Positions 45,796 to 54,080 of a stretch of DNA of 64,000 bases are shown in pieces (the first letter of the stretch is position 1; the number at the start of each line of letters is the position of its first letter). The position numbers and the translations under genes were made by a program. The notes beneath the pieces were generated by a model, which was given only the letters and a program-made list of their open reading frames with translations, did not search any database and was not told the origin of the DNA. The stretch is from Halorientalis sp. IM1011 (GTDB taxonomy: Archaea; Halobacteriota; Halobacteria; Halobacteriales; Haloarculaceae): assembly GCF_001989615.1 (NCBI RefSeq), contig NZ_CP019067.1, positions 1,736,001 through 1,800,000 on the forward strand. The letters run 5' to 3'.

Positions 45796-45935
45796 TGGGA
45801 GTTTCTTATCGCGGTCTCCGGTTTAAACCTCCGGTCCGCTCATCACGACCCGGCCCGCGAGTCCGACTCCAGTAGTGCGGTTTTGGCCCGTCGCCGGAAG
45901 ACTTAGGCACGTATAGCGGTATCACGTACCACGCC

Positions 45936-47294
45936 ATGACGACCGACCTCCCGCTGCAGGCACTGGGCGAGGGCAGCGATACCGATCGGCGGCTCGCGGC
46001 CCGGACGATCCGGGAGGCGGCCGCCGGGCAGCCGGTACGGTTGCACGGATCACTCGCCCGGATCGTCGACGCGCTCGGCGACGGCCAGGAACCGGTGCGC
46101 CGGGACGTGGCCAACGCCCTGTTCGAGGTCGGTGTCGACGAACCGGCCGTGATCGCCCCCGTGGCCGACCCGCTGGTCGAGGCACTCGACGACGCGGTGA
46201 CCGCCGTGCGGGCCTGCGTCGCGCGTCCACTGGCCGAACTGGCCGCCGAACGCCCGCGGCGGCTCCGTTTCGCCGTCCCGGCGCTGATCCCGCCGCTCCG
46301 TGACGTCAAGAGCGTCCGGAGCAACGCCGCGTGGGCGCTGTCGTCGCTGGCACCGCTGTATCCCGAACTGCTCGAACCACACGCCGACGAACTCACCCGG
46401 GCGTTGCTCGACGATCACTATCCCGTTCAGGTGTCGATCCTCCGGACGCTGATACCGCTCGAACGCGCCTATCCCGGCCTGTGCGACGTGGTTTCGGACC
46501 GCCTCCACGAACTCGTGACCGCCGACGTGGCCAGCGTCCGCCAGGCCGCATGCCGGGCCGCTGCCGCCACCGACCAGCCCTGGGTGGACGAGGCGCTCCG
46601 GGAACGAACTCGGACCGACAGCCACCTGCTCGTCCGGGAACGGGCCCGGGCCATCCGGGCTGCCGCGACGACCGCCGACGACCCCGCCGTCCCCGAATCC
46701 GTCTTCGAGGGCGCGACGCTCGGGACGTGGGCCGCCGTCAGGGTCGACCGCGACGGACCGCCGTTTCTGGTCGGTCGGACCACGGGCGTCGTCCGGAACC
46801 GGAGCGCGACCGACGAGGCGGCGATGGCCTCCTACGGCGTCCGCCGCGAGGACTTCGAGACACGAACGGAGTGGTTCGCCGCCCCGTGGATCCCACCCTC
46901 TGGCGACCGTACGTCCGTCCACCTCCACAACCCCGCCGCCGACTACGGCGTCACACTCCGCCGGTCGGCCGGCGGCATCAACGCCAGCCGCGTCGACGGC
47001 GACGGGTGCCAGGACTACCGCGTCGCGGACGCGTTCGCGCTCGAACCGGACCGCGCACGCCTGCTCGCCGCCACACCCGGTGACCGCCTCGCCTTCGAAC
47101 TGGAAGGCGCGACCCACGAGATGCGAATCATCACGGCCGGCCTTCGGAACGACCGCTACCGCGTCACCGGCGAGAACCGGGATCAGGGGTACCGGATCAC
47201 GTTCCGGCCGTTCGAGACCGATCCCATGATGGCCGTCTTCGAGGAAGGCCGCGCCTTCTTGGCGCGAAACGTCTCGCTGACGGCCGAGGAATAA
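45936..47294 (+). CDS. HEAT-repeat protein with an unrecognised C-terminal domain
   Basis: This 452-residue soluble protein has HEAT-type helical repeats from about residue 5 to 240 (ARTIREAA, VRRDVANALFEVG, VRSNAAWALSSLAP, VQVSILRTLIPL). A C-terminal half (about 255-450) is beta-rich and without a known motif. The repeats give a scaffold for binding proteins. The C-terminal part contains several Asp/Arg-rich stretches (YRVADAFALEPDRARLLAA). Function unknown; a chemotaxis or transducer-linked role is seen for some HEAT proteins, but nothing here supports it directly. Confidence 0.7.
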   Translation: MTTDLPLQALGEGSDTDRRLAARTIREAAAGQPVRLHGSLARIVDALGDGQEPVRRDVANALFEVGVDEPAVIAPVADPLVEALDDAVTAVRACVARPLAELAAERPRRLRFAVPALIPPLRDVKSVRSNAAWALSSLAPLYPELLEPHADELTRALLDDHYPVQVSILRTLIPLERAYPGLCDVVSDRLHELVTADVASVRQAACRAAAATDQPWVDEALRERTRTDSHLLVRERARAIRAAATTADDPAVPESVFEGATLGTWAAVRVDRDGPPFLVGRTTGVVRNRSATDEAAMASYGVRREDFETRTEWFAAPWIPPSGDRTSVHLHNPAADYGVTLRRSAGGINASRVDGDGCQDYRVADAFALEPDRARLLAATPGDRLAFELEGATHEMRIITAGLRNDRYRVTGENRDQGYRITFRPFETDPMMAVFEEGRAFLARNVSLTAEE

Positions 47295-47306
47295 TTCCTT
47301 CGGAGG

Positions 47307-48047
47307 CTACCGTTCGCTACCGGTCGCCGCGACGGCCTCGCGAGCCAGCGTCTCGAAGTCCGCCTCGCTGGCCACCACGTCGACGGGGAGTCCGTGTTCT
47401 CGGGCCGTCTCCGCCGTGGGTGGGCCGATGACTGCGACGACGGCGTCGTCGAGGCCCGAGACTGCCGCGTCCCGGAGGCCCCGTTCTGCGGCCGCTTCGA
47501 GGAAGTGCTCGACAGTGAGCGAGGAGGTGAACAGCGCGGCATCGAGGTCGCCTGCCGCCGCTACCTCGGCCGATTCGCCGGCCGCATCGGGACGGGTGAG
47601 CCGGTACAGCACCGTCTCGTGGACGTACGCGCCCGCGTCGTTCAGGCCGTCGAGCAACACCGCGCTCCCGTGGTCGCTCCGGGCGACCTCGACCCGTTCG
47701 CCTTCGACGGTTCCTTCGAGGGTATCGACGAGTCCCGCGGAGGTGAACTCCTCGGGGATCAGGTCGACGGCGTAGCCCTCGGCGTCGAGGGCGTCGGCGG
47801 TGGGGTCGCCAATGGCACAGACGGTACTCTCGCCGGCGGTCCAGCCCGCCTCGGCGATCAGTTCCGCGCCGGTCTTGCTGGTGAAGACGGTGTAGTCGGC
47901 GTCGGTGCGTGGGCTCGCCCCGGTGGCCTCGACTTCCAGCATCGGGTCCGGGACGGCCTCCGTACCCAGGTCGTCGAGCAGGTCGACCGCCTCGGTGATG
48001 CGCTCGTCGTCGGGGCGAAAGACGGCGACTCGAGGTCGGTCGGTCAC
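47307..48047 (-). CDS. hemD: Uroporphyrinogen-III synthase HemD
   Basis: This 246-residue enzyme closes hydroxymethylbilane with inversion of ring D to uroporphyrinogen III. The family is weakly conserved, but YTVFTSKTGAELIAEAG, VCAIGDPTADAL and FTSSLTVEHFLEAAAERG mark it, and the position at the end of hemC-SUMT supports it. Its GTG start at 48047 overlaps the SUMT stop codon by four bases (GTGA), so translation is coupled. Confidence 0.88.
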   Translation of the reverse strand: MTDRPRVAVFRPDDERITEAVDLLDDLGTEAVPDPMLEVEATGASPRTDADYTVFTSKTGAELIAEAGWTAGESTVCAIGDPTADALDAEGYAVDLIPEEFTSAGLVDTLEGTVEGERVEVARSDHGSAVLLDGLNDAGAYVHETVLYRLTRPDAAGESAEVAAAGDLDAALFTSSLTVEHFLEAAAERGLRDAAVSGLDDAVVAVIGPPTAETAREHGLPVDVVASEADFETLAREAVAATGSER

Positions 48048-48826
48048 GACTGATCCGCTCCGTTCTCGAGGAACTTGACGACGCGCTGGCGCTCGCGTGC
48101 CACGTCGCCGATGACGGTGACTGCGGGCGGTTCGATCCCCGCGTCGTCGCGGGCCTGCACGATGGTTTCGAGCGTCCCGGTCGCGACCTGCTGGTCGGGC
48201 CAGGTCCCGCGCTCGACCAGCGCGACGGGCGTGTCCGGGGCCATCCCCGCTTCCCGGAGTTCGCGCGTGTACTCGGGCAACTTGCCGACGCCCATCAGGA
48301 CGACGATGGTGCCGCCGGTGTCGGCCAGCGCCGCCCAGTCGACCGCTGAGTCCTCCTTGGTGGGGTCCTCGTGGCCGGTGACGAAGGAGACGGAGGAGGC
48401 GTAATCGCGGTGGGTGACCGGAATCCCCGCGACCCCCGGGCCGGCGATGGCGGCGGTCACGCCGGGGACGACCTCGAAGGGAACGGCGTGTTTGGCGAGG
48501 TAGACCATCTCCTCGCCCCCGCGGCCGAAGACGAAGGAGTCGCCGCCTTTCAGCCGGACGACTGTCTTGCCCTCGTGGGCGAGTTCGGCCATGCGTTCGT
48601 TGGTGTACTGCTGGGAGGTGCGTTCGCCGCGGGCGCGTTTGCCCACGTCCTCGCGAATCTCCTCGGGGATCATCCCGATGATGTCGGGACCGGGGAGTTT
48701 GTCGTGGAGGACCACGTCGGCCTCCTCCAGCAGGCGTTTGGCCTTGACCGTCAGGAGGTCGGGGTCGCCGGGGCCGCTCCCGACGAGGTAGACCGTCCCC
48801 GGTGCGATGTCGGCGTCGCTCGTCAT
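48044..48826 (-). CDS. cobA: Uroporphyrinogen-III C-methyltransferase (SUMT)
   Basis: This 260-residue enzyme methylates C2 and C7 of uroporphyrinogen III with SAM to give precorrin-2, the branch to siroheme and cobalamin. VYLVGSGPGDPDLLTVKAKR, VRLKGGDSFVFGRGGEE and GVTAAIAGPGVAGIPVTHRD are the family signatures. It is a stand-alone SUMT without the CysG extension. It starts at the ATG at 48826, 26 bases after hemC. Confidence 0.95.
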   Translation of the reverse strand: MTSDADIAPGTVYLVGSGPGDPDLLTVKAKRLLEEADVVLHDKLPGPDIIGMIPEEIREDVGKRARGERTSQQYTNERMAELAHEGKTVVRLKGGDSFVFGRGGEEMVYLAKHAVPFEVVPGVTAAIAGPGVAGIPVTHRDYASSVSFVTGHEDPTKEDSAVDWAALADTGGTIVVLMGVGKLPEYTRELREAGMAPDTPVALVERGTWPDQQVATGTLETIVQARDDAGIEPPAVTVIGDVARERQRVVKFLENGADQS

Positions 48827-48851
48827 GATGACCGGCCTTTCGAGCCCCCCA

Positions 48852-49988
48852 TTAAGAGTCCTCCCGTTTCCGTTCGTCGGGTTCCTCGCGTTTGGCCCGC
48901 TCGATCAACTCCGCGGCCCCCTGCTCGCGGAGCTCGTCCGCCAGGTCCGCGGCGGCCCGCGCGTGGTGTTCGACGGGCAGATCCCGACTGGCGTTTAGCT
49001 CCTCCGTGCCGTCGCGGCTGAGCACCCGCACGACGGTGTGCACGACCGTCCCCTGCACCGTCGCGTGGATGCCGATGGGCGCGACACACCCGCCGCCGAG
49101 TTCGTCCAGTACGATCCGCTCCACGGTGGTCGCCACCCGGGTCGGCGGGTGATCGAGCGTCTCGTGGATGGCGGCCCCGGTCTCGTCGTCGAGGGCGGTC
49201 ACCGCCAGCGCTCCCTGCCCCGGTGCGGGGACGAACCGGTCGGTCGGCAGCCGCTCGTACTCGACGGCGTGGAGCAGGCCCGTCCGGGCGAGCCCCGCTT
49301 CCGCCAGCACGATGGCGTCGTACTCGGTCTCGACCTCGCGCTCGGTCGCGCGGCGCTCGATCTCGTGGAGGCCGTCGAACCACTCCTCGATCTCGGCCAT
49401 CGTGGCCGCCGAGAGGTTCTCGGGGTCGAGGTCGTCGGCGTCCGCGTCGTCGTTGCTATCTCCCTGTGCTCTCTCCAGTCGCCGCTCGTGTTCCCGCTGG
49501 ATCGAGGGCGCGAGCAGCTTCTCGACGCGCGTGTCGACGTTCCCCCGGAGGGGTTCGATCTCCAGATCCGGTCGCTCGGCCCGGAGTTCGGCTCCGCGTC
49601 GGAGGCTGGCGGTGCCGACGGTCGCGCCCTCGGGGAGGTCTTCCAGTGGGGTGCCGTCCGGCGTCAGGAGCACGTCGCCGGCCGGGCCGCGTTCGGGCAC
49701 GCCCGCGACGACGAGATCGGGCGGGCTCTCGGTGGGCACGTCCTTCATGGAGTGAACGGCGGCGTCGACCTCGCCGTCGAGTACCTGCTGGTCGAGGCTG
49801 CGAACGAAGGCCCCGGTCTTGCCGAGGCGGTGGATCAGTTCGTCCTGTATCTGGTCGCCGGTGGTCTCGACCTCGAGCAGTTCGACCGACTGCCGACGGC
49901 TCGACAGCGCCTCCTGTACCGTGGCGGCCTGCCGCATGGCGAGGTCGGACCCCCGGGTCGCCAGCCGGAGCGTCCTGTCTGTGGTCAT
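48852..49988 (-). CDS. hemC: Hydroxymethylbilane synthase HemC
   Basis: This 378-residue enzyme joins four porphobilinogens. The dipyrromethane cofactor is attached to Cys301 in ELGGGCVAPIG, and the active-site blocks RLATRGSDLAMRQA, AVHSMKDVPTE and GTASLRRGAELRA are present. A polar insert of about 55 residues (about 180-235, RAQGDSNDDADADDLDPEN and on) makes it longer than bacterial HemC (about 310). It starts at the ATG at 49988. The mobile element begins within about 80 bases of that start and may have displaced promoter sequence. Confidence 0.94.
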   Translation of the reverse strand: MTTDRTLRLATRGSDLAMRQAATVQEALSSRRQSVELLEVETTGDQIQDELIHRLGKTGAFVRSLDQQVLDGEVDAAVHSMKDVPTESPPDLVVAGVPERGPAGDVLLTPDGTPLEDLPEGATVGTASLRRGAELRAERPDLEIEPLRGNVDTRVEKLLAPSIQREHERRLERAQGDSNDDADADDLDPENLSAATMAEIEEWFDGLHEIERRATEREVETEYDAIVLAEAGLARTGLLHAVEYERLPTDRFVPAPGQGALAVTALDDETGAAIHETLDHPPTRVATTVERIVLDELGGGCVAPIGIHATVQGTVVHTVVRVLSRDGTEELNASRDLPVEHHARAAADLADELREQGAAELIERAKREEPDERKREDS

Positions 49989-50223
49989 ACCCGCCCCTCG
50001 GCGGTCCGGCGTGAAAAGCACACCAGTTCCGGATCACTGCGGAGGCGGCCTCACCCAATTCGAGGCGGAGGCCCCACCCTCAAGGGGTGCCGGGCTTCCG
50101 GCCCCGGCGGAAGCACAAGCGAGTAGGGTGGGGAGGAAGCCGACCCGGTATCAACCAGCCGCCAGACTGTTTCCTGCTAACTCCCAATCATTAAGTAACT
50201 ACAAACAGATATATGAAAATATC

Positions 50224-51435
50224 GTGGAGTACCGTCGAACCGCCGTTATCAAGCTCGACACGCCTGAAGGCGCGGATACACACTTTCGGGAGACTGTCGA
50301 GCAATTCAAATACTGTTCCAACACCGCGAGCGAGTGGTGCTGGCACGGCGACGACGGCTACCACGTCACATCCAAGGCGAAGGCCGAAGATGCGCTGTAC
50401 GACCAGCTACGCGAGGACACAGAGTTGACCGCGAATCTCGTCCAGAAGGGGATTCATCAGGCCGTCGAAGCCATCAAAAGCGGCGTCGAACGACTCAAAA
50501 ACGACCAAAGTACGTCTCGTCCGACGTTCACGGCTGATACCGCTATCTACGACAAGCGAAGTGCCACGTTCCACCGTGACCACGTTTCGCTATCAACACC
50601 GGACGGACGAATCGAGTGCGATTATATTCTCCCTGAGAATCCCGACACACCGCCGACAAAGTACGTCACAGACGAGGACTACGAGTTTCGGCGGGCAACA
50701 CTGCATCGACGTGACGGCGACTGGTATCTTCATGCGTCGATGCTCAAAGTCGAGGACGACGACACCGAACCTACCACCGGGCACAGAACAGTCCTCGGTG
50801 TGGACCTCGGTGTGAACCAACTCGCGGTCGCTTCGACCGGGCGGTTCTGGTCAGCAGACGAGTTCAACCACTGGAAGCGAGAGTACGAGAACCGGCGTGG
50901 CGACCTCCAGCAGTGTGGAACGCGGGCGGCTCACGAGGCGATAGCAGGCGTCGAGCGCAAAGAGGACGGACGCTTCGAGATATTCCTGCATCGTGTCGCC
51001 AACGAGATCGTAGCCGAAGCCGTCGAACACGACTGTTCGCATATCGTGTTCGAGGACCTGACCGACATTCGTGAGAACGTGCCAGAAGCGTCGTGGCACC
51101 ATCTGTGGGCGTTCCGTCGCCTCTACGAGTACGTCGCCTACAAAGCCAGAGAGCAGGGCGTCGAAGCCGTCCAAGTGGACCCACGGAACACGTCAAAGCG
51201 GTGTTCGACCTGTGGATTTACCCACGACGACAACCGCCACGGCGAGGACTTCGAGTGTCTGGATTGCGGCTACCAGAACCACGCCGACTACAACGCTTCC
51301 AAGAATATTGGCCTTCAGTATCTCCGGCGTCGGCAAAACGCAGACGACGGAGGCGCACCCGTAGACGTGCGCTTGAATCGCGGGACGTTGAACGTGAGTG
51401 GAGAGTATAACCTTCCCGCCTCATCCGAGGCGTAG
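50224..51435 (+). CDS. tnpB: RNA-guided endonuclease TnpB
   Basis: This 403-residue protein is the ancestor type of Cas12. The RuvC residues Asp194 (LGVDLGVNQLAVAS), Glu277 (IVFEDLTDIRE) and Asp355 (HADYNASKNIG) are intact. A zinc ribbon (CSTC...CLDC, about residues 326-345) sits between the last two. The start is a GTG at 50224 (VEYRRTAVIKLD); the open frame extends upstream, but that part is the hairpin of the left end. Codon use and A/T content differ from neighbours, which fits transfer. It appears complete and possibly active. Confidence 0.92.
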   Translation: MEYRRTAVIKLDTPEGADTHFRETVEQFKYCSNTASEWCWHGDDGYHVTSKAKAEDALYDQLREDTELTANLVQKGIHQAVEAIKSGVERLKNDQSTSRPTFTADTAIYDKRSATFHRDHVSLSTPDGRIECDYILPENPDTPPTKYVTDEDYEFRRATLHRRDGDWYLHASMLKVEDDDTEPTTGHRTVLGVDLGVNQLAVASTGRFWSADEFNHWKREYENRRGDLQQCGTRAAHEAIAGVERKEDGRFEIFLHRVANEIVAEAVEHDCSHIVFEDLTDIRENVPEASWHHLWAFRRLYEYVAYKAREQGVEAVQVDPRNTSKRCSTCGFTHDDNRHGEDFECLDCGYQNHADYNASKNIGLQYLRRRQNADDGGAPVDVRLNRGTLNVSGEYNLPASSEA

Positions 51436-51512
51436 AACGGGAGTCCACGCGAAAGCCCTACCCTCAACGAGCGAGTGGGGCCATTGCCCCCGAGCGAAGT
51501 AGGGTAGGGTAG
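51390..51512 (+). ncRNA. Probable omegaRNA (reRNA) scaffold at the right end
   Basis: TnpB uses an RNA made from the 3' end of its gene through the right end of the element. Here this stretch holds the terminal hairpin (CCCTACCCT at 51456-51464 with AGGGTAGGG at 51501-51509, and an inner GGGG/CCCC). The guide would be the bases right after the end, about 51513-51530, which lie antisense to the end of carS. Boundaries are inferred. Confidence 0.45.
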
Positions 51513-51513
51513 T

Positions 51514-52056
51514 TTACCACGGCTCGCTCTTCAGCGAGAGCTTGTAGGCCACGAGGTTCGTCCCGACGTGGAGGACGGGCGTGATGACCAGCACCACGGC
51601 CAGGATCGGGAGCGTGAACGTCCCGGCGAACCACTCCGGAGCGAACAGGACTGTGAGCCCGAGCGCTCCGACCACGAAATCGAGCTGGTCGATGCCGGGG
51701 AACGCCGCCCCGCGCTCCCGCCCCGTCCGGCGCTTGAGGAACGAGGCCGCGATGTCACCCAGCAACGCGCCGGTCGGCAGCGTGATCGCGGCGACGAGCG
51801 AAAAGCGCGGGAGCCCCGCGACCGCACCCGAGACCGCCGGGTGGACGGCGTTCAAAAGCAGGGCCAGCACCGCGCCGGCCGCGATCCCGCTCGCGGTCCC
51901 GAGCCAGGTCTTCCCGTCGCCGAGTATCCGTTTGCCGTTCCAGGTCCGCCCACCGTCGATCGGTGGCCCCCCACCGAGCAGTACCGCGGCGTTGTTGGGC
52001 ACGTACGCGGGCAACATCGCCCAGAACGCCACCGCGAGTACACCGACGATGTCCAT
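51514..52056 (-). CDS. carS: CDP-archaeol synthase CarS
   Basis: This 180-residue membrane enzyme activates unsaturated archaetidic acid with CTP in archaeal phospholipid synthesis. The signature PPIDGGRTWNGKRILGDGKT lies near residue 31, and about five hydrophobic segments follow. It starts at the ATG at 52056. The C-terminus LKSEPW ends at TAA in positions 51514-51516, exactly where the TnpB element ends, but the reading frame seems undamaged. Confidence 0.93.
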   Translation of the reverse strand: MDIVGVLAVAFWAMLPAYVPNNAAVLLGGGPPIDGGRTWNGKRILGDGKTWLGTASGIAAGAVLALLLNAVHPAVSGAVAGLPRFSLVAAITLPTGALLGDIAASFLKRRTGRERGAAFPGIDQLDFVVGALGLTVLFAPEWFAGTFTLPILAVVLVITPVLHVGTNLVAYKLSLKSEPW

Positions 52057-52127
52057 CGTGCCGGAGTCTGGGTCAGCGCGTCCCTTAACCTCCCGGGTTC
52101 GGCCGCCGACAGACTCAGGACCGTGGG

Positions 52128-52140
52128 GGCAAAAATTGCC
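52128..52140. promoter_or_regulatory. Perfect inverted repeat just before the proline dehydrogenase start
   Basis: GGCAA-AAA-TTGCC ends four bases before the ATG at 52144, within the 87-base space shared with carS. It could be an operator or part of a core promoter. Inference from symmetry and position. Confidence 0.25.
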
Positions 52141-52143
52141 AGT

Positions 52144-52974
52144 ATGATCCCGCCGATAGCGAGTCGCTTCGTCGCGGGGGAGTCCGAGGCCGCGGCGCTG
52201 GAGCGGGCGCGGCGGCTGAACGACCGCGGTATCGGGGCGATTCTCAACCACCTGGGCGAACACTACGACGAGCGCGGCCCGGCCGACGCGGACACCGAGG
52301 CGTACTGCACGCTGCTCTCGGACCTCGAGGGAACGGATCTGCGGGCCTGCATCTCGATCAAACCCTCACAGATCGGGCTGGACGTGGACGAGTCGGTCTT
52401 CCGGGAGAACCTCGCCCGCATCGTCGACCGGGCGAGCGAGCCGGGCGTGTTCGTCTGGCTCGACATGGAGGATCACACGACGACCGACGCGACCCTCGAC
52501 GCGTTCGAGGAGCAGGTCACCGATCACGACGGCGGGGTCGGCGTCTGTCTCCAGGCCAACCTCCGGCGCACCCCCGAGGACCTCTCGCGGCTGGCCGACC
52601 TGCCGGGGAAGGTGCGGCTGGTGAAGGGGGCCTACGACCCGCCCGATGACGTGGCGCTGCCGCGTGCCGAGGTCGACGACGCATACAGAGAACTGCTGGC
52701 GCAGGCGTTCGCCGAGCGGGCGGGCGGGATCGCGGTCGGCAGTCACGATCCGGCGATGATCGGAGCCGCCGAGGCCCTCCACGACGAGTACGGGACGCCC
52801 TACGAGATCCAGATGCTGATGGGCGTGCGCGAACCCGCCCAGGAGCGACTGGCCGCCGACCGCGAGGTCTGGTAGTACGTCCCCTACGGGGGGCAGTGGC
52901 TCTCCTATTTCTACCGGCGCGTCGCCGAGCGCCGGGGGAATCTGACCTTCGCGCTCCGAGCAATCGTCAACTAG
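52144..52974 (+). pseudogene. putA: Proline dehydrogenase interrupted by an in-frame TAG
   Basis: The frame from the ATG at 52144 encodes a FAD-dependent proline dehydrogenase (ISIKPSQIGLDVDESVF, WLDMEDHTTTDATL, QANLRRTPEDL, RLVKGAYDPP, GSHDP, EIQMLMGVRE). It stops at TAG 52873-52875 after 243 residues. The next 32 codons in the same frame encode the expected C-terminus (YVPYGGQWLSYFYRRVAERR and on) and end at TAG 52972-52974. The family usually has Gln at the interrupted position, so one C-to-T change explains it. The lost part includes the Arg-Arg pair of YFYRRV that holds the proline carboxylate. It is either a fresh pseudogene or read through. Confidence 0.85.
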
Positions 52975-53009
52975 TAAAGGGAGGGACAAGAACCACACCG
53001 TACCGCAAT

Positions 53010-53684
53010 ATGGCCTCCTGGAAGCGGGACATCGCGAGTGGACTCATCGTCTTGCTGCCCGTCATCGTCACCCTGTACGTCATCGCGTATCTCTACGGGG
53101 TCATCGCCAGTTCGACGGCCATCTTCAATATCGACTTTCAGGTGTTGACGAGTCTGGGCGTGCCACAGCAGGCGCTGGGACTGATTCGCGTGCTCACGAC
53201 GCTCGTGGTCTTTTTCCTGCTGGTGCTGTCGGTCGGCTATCTCAGCCGGACGGCGTTCGGCGACATCTTCGAGGACCTGCTGGACAACCTGATGAACCGG
53301 CTACCGGGGCTCCGGGTCGTCTACAACGCCTCGAAGATGGCCGTCGAGACCGCCGTCTCGGGCACCGACGAACTCCAGAAACCGGTCAAACTCGAGACGT
53401 GGAACGGGATGCGGATGACCGCCTTCAAGACCGGTAAACAGACCCCCGACGGCCGCGACGTGCTCTTTCTCCCGACCGCACCCAACATCACTACCGGATT
53501 CGTCGTCGAGGTCGAACCCGACGAGTACGAGGAACTGGACGAACGCGTCGAGGACGCCCTCACGCGCATCCTCAGTGCCGGGTTCGGCGAATCCCGTGAC
53601 AGCAGCGTCGCGATCAGCGTCACCGAGGAACTGTCGGGCGACGCGAATCGAGACGGCGACCGCGACGGCGACGCCGACGACTAA
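53010..53684 (+). CDS. DUF502 family membrane protein
   Basis: This 224-residue protein has two N-terminal membrane segments (about residues 9-33 and 60-85). A cytoplasmic or outer beta-type domain follows with RLPGLRVVYNASKMAVETAV and VLFLPTAPNITTGFVVEVE, the signature of DUF502. An acidic tail is present. The start at the ATG at 53010 is 35 bases after the original end of the proline dehydrogenase frame. Family function is unknown. Confidence 0.85.
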   Translation: MASWKRDIASGLIVLLPVIVTLYVIAYLYGVIASSTAIFNIDFQVLTSLGVPQQALGLIRVLTTLVVFFLLVLSVGYLSRTAFGDIFEDLLDNLMNRLPGLRVVYNASKMAVETAVSGTDELQKPVKLETWNGMRMTAFKTGKQTPDGRDVLFLPTAPNITTGFVVEVEPDEYEELDERVEDALTRILSAGFGESRDSSVAISVTEELSGDANRDGDRDGDADD

Positions 53685-53798
53685 GCCGACCTTACTCGCC
53701 AGGACAGCGGGCTTACTGTGACCGGTGGGCGGCTTACTCTCGACGGGCGATCCAACGCGGTGGGTAACTAAACCCGTCCTCGCCAAACCACCGGGGGC

Positions 53799-54080
53799 AT
53801 GGCAACGAGCACTAGCGAGAAACAGGAAGCCGCCGAGATGGCGGAAAAGACCGGCACAGACCCGTGGATACTCGCCGCCGGAGCGTCCGTGATCCTCTCG
53901 TGGTACGAGTTCTTCCTCCGTGACAACAAGGAGATGGGCCTGTTCGTCGGACTCTGGCCGCCGACCTTCCTGGCGTTCGCGAGCTACTTCGAGCAGCGGC
54001 GGACGGGCCGCCTCCTCGATCGGTTGACCGGTCGCAGCGGCGTCGTGGAGTCCGTCGAGCGGATGATCCAGAACCGCTAG
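53799..54080 (+). CDS. Small membrane protein
   Basis: This 93-residue protein has a polar acidic N-terminus, hydrophobic segments at about residues 24-40 and 47-63 (GLFVGLWPPTFLAFASYFEQ), and a basic tail (RRTGRLLDRLTGRSG). It starts at the ATG at 53799. Its TAG overlaps the stop codon of convergent ilvE in CTAG at 54077-54080. I do not recognise the family. Confidence 0.7.
   Translation: MATSTSEKQEAAEMAEKTGTDPWILAAGASVILSWYEFFLRDNKEMGLFVGLWPPTFLAFASYFEQRRTGRLLDRLTGRSGVVESVERMIQNR

Larger units (their letters stand above)
50072..51512 (+). mobile_element. TnpB-only IS200/IS605-type element (IS1341 group)
   Basis: The element carries a tnpB gene with no tnpA. Near each end is a long hairpin with related stems: CCCCACCCT/AGGGTGGGG at 50072-50133 and CCCTACCCT/AGGGTAGGG at 51456-51509, both containing GAGCGA- or GCGAGT-like loops. 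No terminal inverted repeats or target duplication are seen, as expected for this family. It sits between hemC and carS, with its right edge within about four bases of the carS stop codon. Exact ends are not certain. Confidence 0.75.

Noticed and set aside
49819-50223. N-terminal extension of TnpB into the left end of the element
   Set aside because: The frame is open by chance through hemC antisense and the left-end hairpin. TnpB homology begins at VEYRRTAVIKLD.
52144-52875. A naturally short proline dehydrogenase of 243 residues
   Set aside because: The family needs the C-terminal helix with the YxRR pair, and this is encoded in frame right after the TAG, so truncation is secondary.
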